Assembly: GCF_009857535.1 (NCBI RefSeq)
Contig: NZ_WWCS01000012.1
Location: 146,608 to 210,607 of the forward strand
DNA length: 64,000 nt
Reading direction: 5' to 3'
Source: Duganella margarita
GTDB lineage: Bacteria; Pseudomonadota; Gammaproteobacteria; Burkholderiales; Burkholderiaceae_D
Part shown: positions 54,987 through 64,000 of the stretch, one piece after another
How positions within the stretch are numbered: position 1 is the first letter of the stretch
Layout: the number at the start of each line of letters is the position of its first letter
Made by a program: the position numbers and the translations under genes
Notes under the pieces: generated by a model
Database searches by the model: none
Told to the model about the DNA's origin: nothing
Seen by the model: only the letters and a program-made list of their open reading frames with translations

Positions 54987-56510
54987 ATGGAGGAGCTCAT
55001 CAGCCAGTTGGTATCCGCCCTCAAAGGGATCTGGAAATATCGCTGGTACGCCGTTTCCGCCGCCTGGCTGGTGGCTGTGCTGGGCTGGACCAAGGTGGCC
55101 ATGCTGCCGGACGACTACCAGACCACCGCGCGCGTGTTTGTCGACACGCAAAGCATCCTCAAACCTCTGCTGGCGGGCATGACCAGCATGCCCAACATCG
55201 AACAGCAGGTGTCCATCATGAGCCGTACCTTACTGAGCCGTCCCAATGTCGAGCGCGTCATGCGCATGGTCGACCTCGACCTCGGCGCCCGCACGCCGCG
55301 CGAACAGCAGCAGCAACTCGATGAACTGATGAACAAGATCCGCATCAACGGCACGGGCAACCTCGACATTTACACCATCACCTACAACCACCGCAATCCG
55401 CGCATCGTGCGCGACGTCGTGCAATCGCTGCTGACCATCTTTGTCGAAGGCAGTTTCAAGGGCAAGAGCGGCGATACCCGCAAGGCGGTGCAATTCATCG
55501 ACGACCAGATCAAGCTGTACGAAGACAAGCTGTCGGCGGCGGAAAACAGCGTCAAGGAATTCCGCCTGAAAAACAATGGCCTGCTGCCGCGCCAGGGCAC
55601 CGACTACAGCAGCCAGCTGATGCAATCGTCCGACGCGCTGAGCGCCGCCCGGCTGGAACTGGCCGAAGCCGAACAGGCCCGCAACGCCATCAGCAACCAG
55701 ATCACCGGAGACGAGCCCATCCTTGGCGCCGACCTCAATCCGGCCGCCATCGACAACCCGGATCTGGACGGCCGCATTTCCGCCCTCAACAAAAACCTGG
55801 ACGCGCTGCGCATGCAATACACCGAGCTGCATCCGGACATCGTGGCCGCCAAGCGCCTGGTGGCGCAGCTGGAGGCGCGCAAGGTCGAAGAAAGCAAGCG
55901 CAAGCAAAACAGCGATCCAGGCAAGAATTACAGCCCCATGTTGCAGCAGCTGAAGGTGGCGCAGACCGAGGCCGAAGCGCGCGTCGCCGCCATCAGCGCG
56001 CGCGTGCAGGAATACACGCTGCGCCACCAGCGTCTGCTGAGCCAGGCCAACGCCGTGCCGGAAATCGAGACCGAACTGGCCCAGCTCAACCGCGACTACC
56101 AGATCAACAAGGAAAACTACGAAAAACTGATCGGCCGGCGCGAGGCCGCCAAGCTGTCCGGCGACCTCAGTTCCACTACCGAGATGGTGTCGTTCAAGAT
56201 CATCGATCCGCCCACCGTGCCGCTGACGCCGATCGGCCCCAACCGGGTACTGCTGTATAGCATCACGCTGGGGGCCGCGCTGCTGACCGGCGTGGCGGTG
56301 GCACTGCTGATCAGCCAGGTACGGCCGACCTTCCTCAGTCCGCAGGAGTTGCGCGACCGCAGCGGCCTGCCGGTGCTGGGCACCATCGCCATGAACTGGA
56401 CCCCGGCCGAACGCGCCAAGCGGCAACGGGGTAACTACGTGTTTGGCGCCACCCTGAGCTGCCTGTTTGTCGCCTATGGCGGCGTGCTGGCGTCGGCCAT
56501 GCTGCGCTGA
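54987..56510 (+). CDS. XrtA-system polysaccharide chain-length determinant
   Basis: A 507-residue Wzz/GumC-type inner-membrane protein. Helix one lies near 22-40 and helix two near 430-450, with a long periplasmic coiled-coil between them (KLYEDKLSAAENSVKEFRLKNNG and similar). The ATG at 54987 follows GGAGAG. It is the first gene of the plus-strand XrtA operon. The following gene is its separate cytoplasmic tyrosine kinase. Confidence 0.93.
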   Translation: MEELISQLVSALKGIWKYRWYAVSAAWLVAVLGWTKVAMLPDDYQTTARVFVDTQSILKPLLAGMTSMPNIEQQVSIMSRTLLSRPNVERVMRMVDLDLGARTPREQQQQLDELMNKIRINGTGNLDIYTITYNHRNPRIVRDVVQSLLTIFVEGSFKGKSGDTRKAVQFIDDQIKLYEDKLSAAENSVKEFRLKNNGLLPRQGTDYSSQLMQSSDALSAARLELAEAEQARNAISNQITGDEPILGADLNPAAIDNPDLDGRISALNKNLDALRMQYTELHPDIVAAKRLVAQLEARKVEESKRKQNSDPGKNYSPMLQQLKVAQTEAEARVAAISARVQEYTLRHQRLLSQANAVPEIETELAQLNRDYQINKENYEKLIGRREAAKLSGDLSSTTEMVSFKIIDPPTVPLTPIGPNRVLLYSITLGAALLTGVAVALLISQVRPTFLSPQELRDRSGLPVLGTIAMNWTPAERAKRQRGNYVFGATLSCLFVAYGGVLASAMLR

Positions 56511-56520
56511 GGAGACCGCC

Positions 56521-57255
56521 ATGTCCACCCCGCCGCGCCACGTCGAGATCAACCTCGCCCGTCTGCACCAGCTTGGCATGGTGACGCAGGACGGCGGCCG
56601 CACTGCGGTAGCGGAAGACTTCCGCACGATCAAGCGGCCGCTGCTGCGCAACGCGCGCGGCGGCGACGCCGCACCCGCCCTGCGCCACGGCAATCTGATC
56701 GTCGTCACCAGCGCCATGCCGGGCGAGGGCAAGACCTATTGCGCGGTCAACCTGGCCATGAGCATCGCCATGGAAATGGACATCACCGTGCTGCTGGTGG
56801 ACGCCGACGTCGCCCGGCCGTCGGTGCTGAAAGTGCTGGGCCTGCCGCCGGAACCGGGCCTGATGGACATCCTGCTGCGCGACCAGACCGGCCTGGCCGA
56901 CGTGATTCTGAAAACCAATGTACCGACCTTGAGCATCCTGCCGGCCGGCCGCGCCAACAAGCATGCCACGGAGCTGCTGGCCAGTCGCAGCATGAGCCGG
57001 CTGCTGACCGAAATCGCCGAACGCTACGCCGATCGCATCGTCATTTTCGACTCGCCGCCGCTGCTGATGACCACTGAAGCCAGCGTGCTGGCCGCGCAAA
57101 TGGGCCAGGTGCTGCTGGTGGTGGAATCCGAGCGCACCACCCAGCACGCCGTCAAGGAAGCGCTGCGCCACCTCGAACCGTGCGCCAGCGTCAACCTGGT
57201 CTACAACAAGAGCAGCGCCTTTCCAGGCAGCGAATATTATGGTTATTATGATTAA
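56521..57255 (+). CDS. XrtA-system tyrosine autokinase
   Basis: A 244-residue BY-kinase catalytic domain without membrane segment. Walker A is SAMPGEGKTYCAVNL. Walker A' is VLLVDADVARPSVL. Walker B is IVIFDSPPLL. The C-terminus (EYYGYYD) is the Tyr cluster for autophosphorylation. It regulates chain length with the preceding Wzz-like protein. GGAG lies 6 bases before the ATG. Confidence 0.93.
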   Translation: MSTPPRHVEINLARLHQLGMVTQDGGRTAVAEDFRTIKRPLLRNARGGDAAPALRHGNLIVVTSAMPGEGKTYCAVNLAMSIAMEMDITVLLVDADVARPSVLKVLGLPPEPGLMDILLRDQTGLADVILKTNVPTLSILPAGRANKHATELLASRSMSRLLTEIAERYADRIVIFDSPPLLMTTEASVLAAQMGQVLLVVESERTTQHAVKEALRHLEPCASVNLVYNKSSAFPGSEYYGYYD

Positions 57256-58765
57256 GCTGTGCCGGCGCGGCGCCCCCGGCCTGACCATGCTCGTCGTGCT
57301 GAGCATGCCCGGCGTGGCCACCGGCGCCGCCTGGGACATCACCCCCACGCTGCGGCTGCGGGAAAGCTACACCGACAATATGAACCTGGCCCCGCCGGAC
57401 CAGGCGCGCGGCCAGTTCATCACCGAAGTCGCGCCGGGCGTGCTGGTCAGCACCGACGGCCCGCGCCTGCAGCTGACGCTGGCATACACGCTGCAACAGG
57501 TGGCCTACACCCGCCGCCCCGACCGCCGCAACCAGCAACTGGACGCCAACGGCCACGCCGCGTTGCTGGCCGACTGGCTGTTTCTCGACGCCCGCGCCGG
57601 CATCAGCCAGCAGAACGTCTCCGCGTTCGGTCCACAACTGATCGATCCGGCCCTGAGCAACCGCAACTCCAGCACCGTCCGCACCCAGTCGATCAGCCCG
57701 TATCTGCGCCACTACTTCCGCGGCCTGGCCACCGCCGTGCTGCGCTACGACTACCAGCACGCTGCCAGCGGCGGCCTGCTGGATGTGCGCAGCCGCGCTG
57801 CCAGCCTGCAACTGACCGGCGACAACGGCGGGCGCGGCGCGAACTGGGACCTGAGCCTGCAGCGCACCCAGATGGACGACGCCGCGCTGGCGCCGGTCAC
57901 CCTGAGCAATGCCGCGCTGACGCTCAGCTATCCGCTCAACAGCAGCGTGGCGCTGTTCGCCACCGCCGGCTATGAAAAGCAGGACTACCACTCGGCCAGC
58001 GCCCAGCCGCAAGGCCGCTTCGGCACGCTGGGCGGCGTGTGGACGCCGTCGCCGCGCACCCGCGTGTCGGCCAGCATCGGCCACCGCTTCTTCGGTCAGA
58101 CCTACGCGCTGGACGCCAGCTACCGCCTGCGCAGCATGTTCTGGACGCTCAGCTACAACGAGGACATCACCACCACCCACGGCGAATTCTTCAGTGTCCG
58201 CCCGGACGCGCTGAGCGACTTCCTGTGGGATTTGTGGGCCACCCGCATCCCCGACCCGCAACTGCGCCTGAAGACCATCCAGGTGTTCCTGGCGATCTCG
58301 CAGATGCTGGGCAAGGACGGCAACGTCAACTTCTTCAGCCACCGCTATTATCTGCAGAAGCAGGGACAATTGTCCGGCGTCTACAGCACCGCGCGCAGTG
58401 CGCTGGCGGTGCACCTGTCCCGCACCGACCGCAGCGGCCAGACCACCAACGCCATCGACAGCGTGCTGCTCGGTCCCGACCAGCTGAGCCTGACTGACCA
58501 TACCCGCCAGACCAGCCTGCAGATCGGTTGGAACTGGCGCATGTCGGCGCGCGGCGGCCTGAACGTCGGCGCCAGCCACGCGCGCGCCCGGTCGCTGACC
58601 ACCGGCCGCGAGGACCGCAACAGCGCGCTGACCCTGAGCCTGACGCGGCAATTGTCCAGCCGCGTCAGCGCCAGCGCCGACCTGCGCCACGTGCGCCACA
58701 CCAGCAGCGCCGGCGGCGCCTACCGTGAAAACGGCGTCGGCGCCTCGCTGATCGTCTCGTTCTAA
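57239..58765 (+). CDS. PEP-CTERM system-associated outer-membrane protein (TIGR03016 type)
   Basis: A 508-residue outer-membrane beta-barrel. A signal peptide ends near VATGA, followed by WDITPTLRLRESYTDNMNLAP. Alternating strands run to the terminal LIVSF with Phe at the end. This family occurs in exosortase A operons and is presumed to help the polymer across the outer membrane. The start overlaps the kinase gene by 17 bases; a second Met codon at 57248 is possible. Confidence 0.87.
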   Translation: MVIMIKLCRRGAPGLTMLVVLSMPGVATGAAWDITPTLRLRESYTDNMNLAPPDQARGQFITEVAPGVLVSTDGPRLQLTLAYTLQQVAYTRRPDRRNQQLDANGHAALLADWLFLDARAGISQQNVSAFGPQLIDPALSNRNSSTVRTQSISPYLRHYFRGLATAVLRYDYQHAASGGLLDVRSRAASLQLTGDNGGRGANWDLSLQRTQMDDAALAPVTLSNAALTLSYPLNSSVALFATAGYEKQDYHSASAQPQGRFGTLGGVWTPSPRTRVSASIGHRFFGQTYALDASYRLRSMFWTLSYNEDITTTHGEFFSVRPDALSDFLWDLWATRIPDPQLRLKTIQVFLAISQMLGKDGNVNFFSHRYYLQKQGQLSGVYSTARSALAVHLSRTDRSGQTTNAIDSVLLGPDQLSLTDHTRQTSLQIGWNWRMSARGGLNVGASHARARSLTTGREDRNSALTLSLTRQLSSRVSASADLRHVRHTSSAGGAYRENGVGASLIVSF

Positions 58766-58777
58766 CCGGAGCCTGTC

Positions 58778-59923
58778 ATGTCCCGTCCATACCGTATCGC
58801 CTGCGTGGTCGCCGCCCGCCCCAACTTGATGAAGATGGCGCCGCTGTTGCGCGCCTTCGCGGCGCCCGAAACCCAGGTCGAAACCGTGCTGATCCACACC
58901 GGCCAGCACTACGATGCCGATATGGACGGCCAGTTCTTCGGCGCGCTGGAACTGGCGGCGCCGGATTTCCGGCTGGAGGTCGGCTCCGCCAGCCATGCGG
59001 TGCAGACGGCCGAAGTGATGCGCCGCTTCGAACCGGTGCTGGCCCAGACCGCGCCGCACGCGGTGCTGGTGGTGGGCGACGTCAATTCCACGCTGGCCTG
59101 CGCGCTGACGGCCGCCAAGCGCAATATTCCGGTGCTGCATGTCGAGGCCGGACTGCGCAGCTTCGACCGCGCCATGCCGGAGGAAATCAACCGCGTGCTG
59201 ACCGACCACCTGTCCGACCTGCTGTTCACCAGCGAGGCCAGCGCCACCAGCAATCTGCTGCGCGAAGGCCTGCCGGCGCAGCGCATCCATTTCGTCGGCA
59301 ATGTCATGATCGATACGTTGCTGCGCCAGCTCCCGGCAGCCCCCAGCGCGGCCGAGGTGCTGCGCCACGCCCACCTCGCCGGTTTCGTGCCGGACGGCGG
59401 CCCCTACGCGCTGCTGACCTTGCACCGGCCGTCGAATGTCGACGATCCGCGGCGCCTGCGCGCGCTGATGGCCACCATGGTCAAGCTCAGCGACGACTTG
59501 CCGGTGCTGTTCCCGCTGCACCCGCGCACCCGCGCCATGTTGCACCAGCACGAGCTGGCCGGCATGCTGGACGTGCCGCGCCTGGCGTGTCTGCCGCCGC
59601 TGTCCTACCTGAACATGCTGGGCCTGATGAAACACGCCTGCGTGGTGCTGACCGATTCCGGCGGCGTGCAGGAAGAAACCACCGTGCTGCGCGTGCCCTG
59701 CCTGACCCTGCGCGACAACACCGAGCGCCCGGTCACCGTCACCGAAGGCAGCAACGCCATCGCCGGCCGCGATCCGTCGGTGATCCTGGCGCTGTGCCGC
59801 GACATCCTGCGCTTCGGCGGCAAATCGGGCCGCATCCCGCCGTACTGGGACGGCCAGGCCGCCGGGCGCGTCGCCGCCGCCACCACCAACTGGCTGCAAA
59901 GCCGGCGGGAGCGGCGCCCATGA
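58778..59923 (+). CDS. wecB: UDP-N-acetylglucosamine 2-epimerase
   Basis: A 381-residue non-hydrolysing epimerase that makes UDP-ManNAc. It shows AARPNLMKMAPLLRA, HTGQHYDADM, VGDVNSTLACAL, HVEAGLRSFDRAMPEEINR and TDSGGVQEETTVL. It adds a ManNAc-type precursor to the pathway. The stop overlaps the next start (ATGA). Confidence 0.94.
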   Translation: MSRPYRIACVVAARPNLMKMAPLLRAFAAPETQVETVLIHTGQHYDADMDGQFFGALELAAPDFRLEVGSASHAVQTAEVMRRFEPVLAQTAPHAVLVVGDVNSTLACALTAAKRNIPVLHVEAGLRSFDRAMPEEINRVLTDHLSDLLFTSEASATSNLLREGLPAQRIHFVGNVMIDTLLRQLPAAPSAAEVLRHAHLAGFVPDGGPYALLTLHRPSNVDDPRRLRALMATMVKLSDDLPVLFPLHPRTRAMLHQHELAGMLDVPRLACLPPLSYLNMLGLMKHACVVLTDSGGVQEETTVLRVPCLTLRDNTERPVTVTEGSNAIAGRDPSVILALCRDILRFGGKSGRIPPYWDGQAAGRVAAATTNWLQSRRERRP

Positions 59924-60750
59924 ACGCGCTGACCGTCGATGTCGAAGACTACTTCCAGGTCTCGGCCTTCGCTGCGCGCATCGCGCCGGCGGACTGGCCC
60001 GCCATGCCGTGCAGGGTCGAGCGCAATGTCGACCTCATCCTTGGCATGCTGGCGGCCCACGGCGTCCATGCGACGTTCTTCACGCTGGGCTGGATCGCCG
60101 AACGCTACCCGGCGCTGGTGCGGCGCATCGTCAGCGCCGGCCACGAACTGGCCAGCCATGGCTACGCGCACCAGCGCGCCAGCCAGCAGACGCCGCAACA
60201 ATTCGCGCACGACATCACCCGCAGCAAACACCTGCTGGAACAACTGAGCGGCCAGCCGGTGCTAGGCTACCGCGCCCCCAGCTTTTCCATCGGCCAGCGC
60301 AACCTGTGGGCGCTGGACAGCCTGCTGCAGGCCGGCTACCGCTACAGTTCCAGCATCTACCCGATCCGCCATGACCACTACGGCATGCCGGACGCCCCGC
60401 GTTTCGCCTGGCGTCCGCGTGGCGAGCACGGCTTGCTGGAACTCCCCGTCAGCACCGTGCGCCTGCTGGGACGCAACCTGCCGGCCGGCGGCGGCGGCTA
60501 CTTCCGGCTGCTGCCCTACGCCGCGTCGCGCTGGGCTTTGCGCCGGATCAATTCGCACGACGGACAAGCTGGCATATTTTACTTTCACCCTTGGGAACTC
60601 GATCCCGGCCAGCCCGTGCTGTCCGGCATCAGCCTGAAGACCCGGCTGCGCCACTACCTCAATCTGCGTCGGATGGAAGCGCGCATCGACCGGCTGCTGG
60701 GCGACTTTCGCTGGGGACGCATCGACCATATTTTTCTGGAACACGCATGA
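59920..60750 (+). CDS. XrtA-system polysaccharide deacetylase
   Basis: A 276-residue NodB-fold deacetylase with the DUF3473 extension typical of exosortase loci. The opening is LTVDVEDYFQVSAF with the catalytic Asp and metal Asp. The metal His pair is in HELASHGYAHQ. GYRAPSFSIG and FYFHPWELDPGQP follow. It would remove acetyl groups from N-acetyl sugars of the polymer or its lipid-linked unit. It is coupled by overlaps at both ends. Confidence 0.92.
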   Translation: MNALTVDVEDYFQVSAFAARIAPADWPAMPCRVERNVDLILGMLAAHGVHATFFTLGWIAERYPALVRRIVSAGHELASHGYAHQRASQQTPQQFAHDITRSKHLLEQLSGQPVLGYRAPSFSIGQRNLWALDSLLQAGYRYSSSIYPIRHDHYGMPDAPRFAWRPRGEHGLLELPVSTVRLLGRNLPAGGGGYFRLLPYAASRWALRRINSHDGQAGIFYFHPWELDPGQPVLSGISLKTRLRHYLNLRRMEARIDRLLGDFRWGRIDHIFLEHA

Positions 60751-61784
60751 TGCCGCACTACACCGTCGGACTGATGGGATCGCAGGACCGCGCGCGCTGG
60801 GACGCTTTCGTTCTGCGCTGCCCGGACGCCACCTTCTTCCACCGGGCCGGCTGGCAGCAGATCATGGAAGACAGTTTCGGTCATGCCACGTGGTTCATGT
60901 ATGCGGCGACGCCACAGGGTGACATTCACGCCGTGCTGCCGCTGGCGCAGATCAACAGCCGCTGGTTCGGCAACACCTTGTGCTCGCTGCCATTTTGCGT
61001 CTACGGCGGCATTGCCGCCGACAATCGGGCCGCCGCCGACGCAGTCGACCAGGCCGCGCAACAGCTGGCCACGCGCCTGAGCGTCGATCACCTCGAATAC
61101 CGCCACCGCCGGCCCTACCACGCCGACTGGCTGCACCGCGACACCTACGCCACGTTCCGCAAGCGCCTGCACGCCGACGCCGAACACAACCTGCTGGCGA
61201 TTCCGCGCAAGCAACGCGCGATGGTGCGCAAGGGCATGGCGGCCGGCCTGTCAAGCGTCGTGGAAACCAATACCCGCCGCTTTTTCGACTGCTACGCGCG
61301 CAGCATGCATCATCTCGGCACGCCGATGTTCAGCCGCCGCCATTTCCAGCTGCTGCAGCAGGTGTTTGGCGACGACTGCGAGGTGCTGTGCATCGAACAC
61401 GCCGACCGTCCGGTGTGCGCCGTGCTCAGCTTCCGCTTTCGCGACCAGATCCTGCCTTACTACGGCGGCGGCGGCGAACCGGCGCGGCGCCTCGCCGGCA
61501 ACGACTTCATGTATTGGGAAGTCATGCGCCGCGCCTGCGCCACCGGCTGCACGCTGTTCGATTTCGGCCGCAGCAAATACGGTACCGGCGCCTTCGCCTT
61601 CAAAAAAAACTGGGGCTTCGCGCCGGAGCCATTGCACTACGACTATCAACTGCACCGCGCCGGGCAACTGAAGGAAGTCCAGCCGCTCAACCCGCGCTAC
61701 CAGATGCTGATCAAAGCCTGGCGCTTGCTGCCGCTGTCGGTGGCCAACCTGATTGGACCGCATATCGTGCGGCAACTGGGATAG
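60747..61784 (+). CDS. XrtA-system FemAB-like acyltransferase
   Basis: A 345-residue double-GNAT protein of the FemAB type found in XrtA operons. Markers are CPDATFFHRAGWQQIMEDSFGH near residue 29, then RKQRAMVRKGM and YYGGGGEPARRLAGNDFMYWEVMRRA. FDFGRSKYGTGAFAFKKNWG is near the end. FemAB enzymes add aminoacyl groups, so this one may decorate the polysaccharide with an amino acid. The substrate is not known. It starts within the deacetylase stop (ATGA). Confidence 0.9.
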   Translation: MMPHYTVGLMGSQDRARWDAFVLRCPDATFFHRAGWQQIMEDSFGHATWFMYAATPQGDIHAVLPLAQINSRWFGNTLCSLPFCVYGGIAADNRAAADAVDQAAQQLATRLSVDHLEYRHRRPYHADWLHRDTYATFRKRLHADAEHNLLAIPRKQRAMVRKGMAAGLSSVVETNTRRFFDCYARSMHHLGTPMFSRRHFQLLQQVFGDDCEVLCIEHADRPVCAVLSFRFRDQILPYYGGGGEPARRLAGNDFMYWEVMRRACATGCTLFDFGRSKYGTGAFAFKKNWGFAPEPLHYDYQLHRAGQLKEVQPLNPRYQMLIKAWRLLPLSVANLIGPHIVRQLG

Positions 61785-61789
61785 CCACC

Positions 61790-63031
61790 ATGCGGGACTT
61801 GCTCTTTCTCTGTCACCGCCTGCCGTATCCGCCCAACAAGGGCGAAAAGATCCGTGCCTATCACGCGCTGCAATATTTGCGGCAGCATTTCCGTGTCCAC
61901 CTCGGCACCTTCCTCGAACACGACGACGACGGCGGCTACGCCGATCACCTGGCGGCGCAATGCGCCAGCAGCTGTTTCGCGCGCATGCCGCCGCACTGGG
62001 CGCGCCTGTCCGGCCTGTCGGCCCTGTTGCGCGACGAGGCCCTCAGCTTGCCTTATTTTCGCAACGCCGTGCTGCAACGCTGGGTCAACAAGACGCTGGC
62101 CGACCGCCCGATCGCCGCCTGCCTTGCGTATTCCGGGCCGATGGCGCAGTACGTCCCCGTCAGCACGCCGCACGGCCCGTTGTGGCGGGTGCTGGACCTG
62201 GTCGACGTCGATTCGGAAAAATGGCATGGCTACGCCGACAACAAACCCTGGCCGCTCTCGGGCCTATACCGGCGCGAAGGGCGGCTGTTGCTGGAGTTTG
62301 AACGCCAGGCGGCGGCCGAATTCGACCGCGTGCTGCTGGTCTCGCCCGCCGAAGCGGACCTGTTCAAGCGCCGCGCGCCGGAATCGGCCGCCAAAGTCGA
62401 TTATTACTGTAACGGTGTGGACAGCGCCTATTTCATGCCGCAGCCGCTGCACCCATCGCCGTTCGGCGCCGCCCGCGCCATCGTCTTCACCGGCGCCATG
62501 GACTACGAACCCAACATCGACGCCGTCGGCTGGTTCGCCGAGCGCGTGATGCCGGCGCTGCGCTCGCAGCACGCCGAGCTGGAATTCCACATCGTCGGCT
62601 CGCGGCCGGCGGCGGCGGTGCGCGAGCTGCTGCGGCTGCCCGGCGTGCGGGTCAGCGGCACCGTGCCCGATGTGCGGCCCTACCTGCAGCATGCGGCGCT
62701 GGTGGTGGCGCCGTTGCGCGTCGCCCGGGGCGTGCAGAACAAGGTGCTGGAAGCGATGGCCATGCAGAAAACCGTGATCGCCTCGCCGCAGGCGCTCGAG
62801 GGCCTCAGCGTCGCGCGCGGGACGGAAGTGATCTGCGCCAACGGGGGCGCCGAATTCATCAGCGCCGCCTGCCGCCAGCTGCACGCGCCAGACGACCAGA
62901 TCGGCCGAGCCGCGCGCCTGCGCATCCTGGCCGATTACCGCTGGAGCGTCAACCTGCAAAGGCTGGGCCAGGTGCTGGGAGTGCAGGACGGGCAATTCGC
63001 CGCCCCGCCGGAAATGGAGCGCACCCCATGA
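61790..63031 (+). CDS. XrtA-system glycosyltransferase (TIGR03087 type)
   Basis: A 413-residue GT-B glycosyltransferase. The N-terminus is LFLCHRLPYPPNKGEKIRAYH, followed by VDVDSEKWHGYA. The donor-binding half has FTGAMDYEPNIDAVGWF, GSRPAAAVREL and VAPLRVARGVQNKVLEAMAM. This is the family usually located next to exosortase A. The ATG at 61790 lies 5 bases after the previous stop. An earlier in-frame start at 60980 would overlap most of the FemAB-like gene and is rejected. Confidence 0.92.
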   Translation: MRDLLFLCHRLPYPPNKGEKIRAYHALQYLRQHFRVHLGTFLEHDDDGGYADHLAAQCASSCFARMPPHWARLSGLSALLRDEALSLPYFRNAVLQRWVNKTLADRPIAACLAYSGPMAQYVPVSTPHGPLWRVLDLVDVDSEKWHGYADNKPWPLSGLYRREGRLLLEFERQAAAEFDRVLLVSPAEADLFKRRAPESAAKVDYYCNGVDSAYFMPQPLHPSPFGAARAIVFTGAMDYEPNIDAVGWFAERVMPALRSQHAELEFHIVGSRPAAAVRELLRLPGVRVSGTVPDVRPYLQHAALVVAPLRVARGVQNKVLEAMAMQKTVIASPQALEGLSVARGTEVICANGGAEFISAACRQLHAPDDQIGRAARLRILADYRWSVNLQRLGQVLGVQDGQFAAPPEMERTP

Positions 63032-64000
63032 CTGCCGGCCGCGCCGCCCTGTTGTCCGCGCCCTGGCCGGCCGCCGCGCCGCGCCCACGGCCGCCGCGGC
63101 GCTGGCAACACGGCTGGCTGGCGCTGGCCCTGCTCGCCATTCTCGGCATGCATCTGCCGACCGCGGCAGCGATGGTGGCGCTGTGGTGGCGCTCGGCGAC
63201 CTTCAACCATGGCTTTCTGATCCTGCCGGTGGCTGGCTGGCTGGTCTGGCGCCAGCGCGCCGCGTTGCAGGGCGTCGCGCACCGCCCCTGGCCCGCCGGC
63301 CTGCTGCTGCTGACCTTGCTGGGTGCGGTGTGGCTGCTGGCCGAAGTCGCCAACGTCCAGGTGCTGCAGCAATATTGTCTGGTACTGATGGGCATCGTCA
63401 CCGTCGCCACCGTGCTGGGCCGGGCACTGGCGACGGCGATCGCCTTTCCGCTGGCCTACACGCTGCTGGCGGTGCCGTTTGGCGAAGTGCTGATCCCGGC
63501 GCTGATCGATTTTACCGCCCGTTTCACGGTCGCGCTGCTGCGGCTGGCCGGCATACCCGTGTTCCACGAAAACAACTTTATCGCACTGCCCAGCGGCAAC
63601 TGGGCAGTGGCCGACGCCTGCAGCGGCCTGCGCTACCTGATCGCCTCGGTCGCGCTCGGCATGCTGTACGCCGGGGTCAACTATCGCAGCCTGCGCAAGC
63701 GGCTGATTTTCATCGGCATCTCCGTGGCCTTGCCGATCGTCGCCAACGGTTTGCGCGCCTGCATGGTGGTGCTGATCGGACACTGGAGCGACATGAAGCT
63801 GGCGGCCGGCATTGATCATCTGATCTACGGCTGGCTGTTCTTCGGCGTGGTGATGGCCTTGCTGTTCTGGTGCGGCGTCTACTGGCGCGACGCGCCGTTG
63901 CCGCCGGCCCCGGCGCCGGCCGCTGCGGCGGTGGCGCCGGCGCCGCCAGCGCAATTCGCCTGGATCGCGATCGCCGCCGTGGCGCTGTGCGCCGTCTGGC
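63028..64000 (+). CDS. xrtA: exosortase A (3' end outside window)
   Basis: The first 324 codons of a polytopic transpeptidase that sorts PEP-CTERM proteins. After a proline-rich N-terminus there are about eight membrane helices. The catalytic triad of the family is present: Cys198 in ADACSGLRYLIAS, Arg243 in ANGLRACMVV, and His264 in DHLIYGWLFF. A Pro/Ala-rich linker (about 292-310) and a further helix begin before the window ends, as in XrtA proteins with a fused EpsI domain. It starts within the glycosyltransferase stop (ATGA). Confidence 0.94.
   Translation, partial: MTAGRAALLSAPWPAAAPRPRPPRRWQHGWLALALLAILGMHLPTAAAMVALWWRSATFNHGFLILPVAGWLVWRQRAALQGVAHRPWPAGLLLLTLLGAVWLLAEVANVQVLQQYCLVLMGIVTVATVLGRALATAIAFPLAYTLLAVPFGEVLIPALIDFTARFTVALLRLAGIPVFHENNFIALPSGNWAVADACSGLRYLIASVALGMLYAGVNYRSLRKRLIFIGISVALPIVANGLRACMVVLIGHWSDMKLAAGIDHLIYGWLFFGVVMALLFWCGVYWRDAPLPPAPAPAAAAVAPAPPAQFAWIAIAAVALCAVW

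Noticed and set aside
57191..59899. 902-codon open frame on the minus strand
   Set aside because: It runs antisense to the outer-membrane protein and wecB genes, has no ribosome site or family, and shows the same shadow composition.

Overview
The window looks like a chromosomal segment of a high-GC betaproteobacterium, most likely Oxalobacteraceae (Massilia/Duganella/Telluria group). Pointers are the XrtA/PEP-CTERM exopolysaccharide locus, the ATP-grasp/alpha-E/transglutaminase/Anbu operon, the PrkA-YeaH-SpoVR set, betaproteobacterial metabolic genes and a proteobacterial-type dif site. The genus is inference.

Layout. 1-5.3 kb: end of an outer-membrane protein, a chemoreceptor coupled to a GAF/EAL c-di-GMP phosphodiesterase, and a repeat-rich DUF2799 lipoprotein. 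5.3-9 kb: a Fur-box-controlled TonB siderophore receptor divergent from a PepSY membrane protein and its small partner. 9-12.2 kb: a pta-ackA-fabI-CxxC protein operon. 12.2-19 kb: a cyclic-nucleotide-domain flavoprotein of thioredoxin-reductase fold lacking the redox cysteines, a secreted DUF1080 protein, a Gly-rich-tail membrane protein and a large di-heme lipoprotein with two discoidin domains. 19-22.4 kb: rlhA and adhP, the latter behind a perfect FNR/ANR box.

22.4-25.6 kb is the most interesting part. A tyrosine recombinase gene ends on top of a 28-bp dif site (23674-23701), so this is probably the replication terminus. KOPS-like octamers point toward dif from both sides in what I could scan by eye. 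Next come a decayed hybrid histidine kinase and a CoA-ester lyase. A small AT-hook/basic/coiled-coil protein follows, whose gene carries three near-identical palindromes (GTAACGCGTTAC type) about 150 bp apart.

25.6-34 kb: frmA, a GlxA-type regulator, fadE, an orphan beta-propeller histidine kinase and a DUF455 ferritin-like protein. 34-39.5 kb: a PRC-barrel protein, then the ATP-grasp/alpha-E/transglutaminase/Anbu operon behind a long inverted repeat that also looks like a sigma-54 promoter, then an Hpt protein. 39.5-45.7 kb: a Sel1-like lipoprotein, a LysR regulator and prkA-yeaH-spoVR.

45.7-64 kb is an exopolysaccharide/exosortase A locus. It makes a UDP-HexNAc uronate (TviB/TviC-type) on the minus strand. 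PrsT, a Wzy/WaaL-like polymerase and a trypsin-like protease follow on the plus strand. An exosortase-associated (FeeM-like) acyltransferase and the Wza-like exporter are on the minus strand. The plus-strand XrtA operon then runs chain-length determinant, tyrosine kinase, outer-membrane protein, WecB, deacetylase, FemAB-like protein, glycosyltransferase and exosortase A, which runs off the end of the window. No tRNA, rRNA, CRISPR array, insertion sequence or PEP-CTERM substrate was seen.
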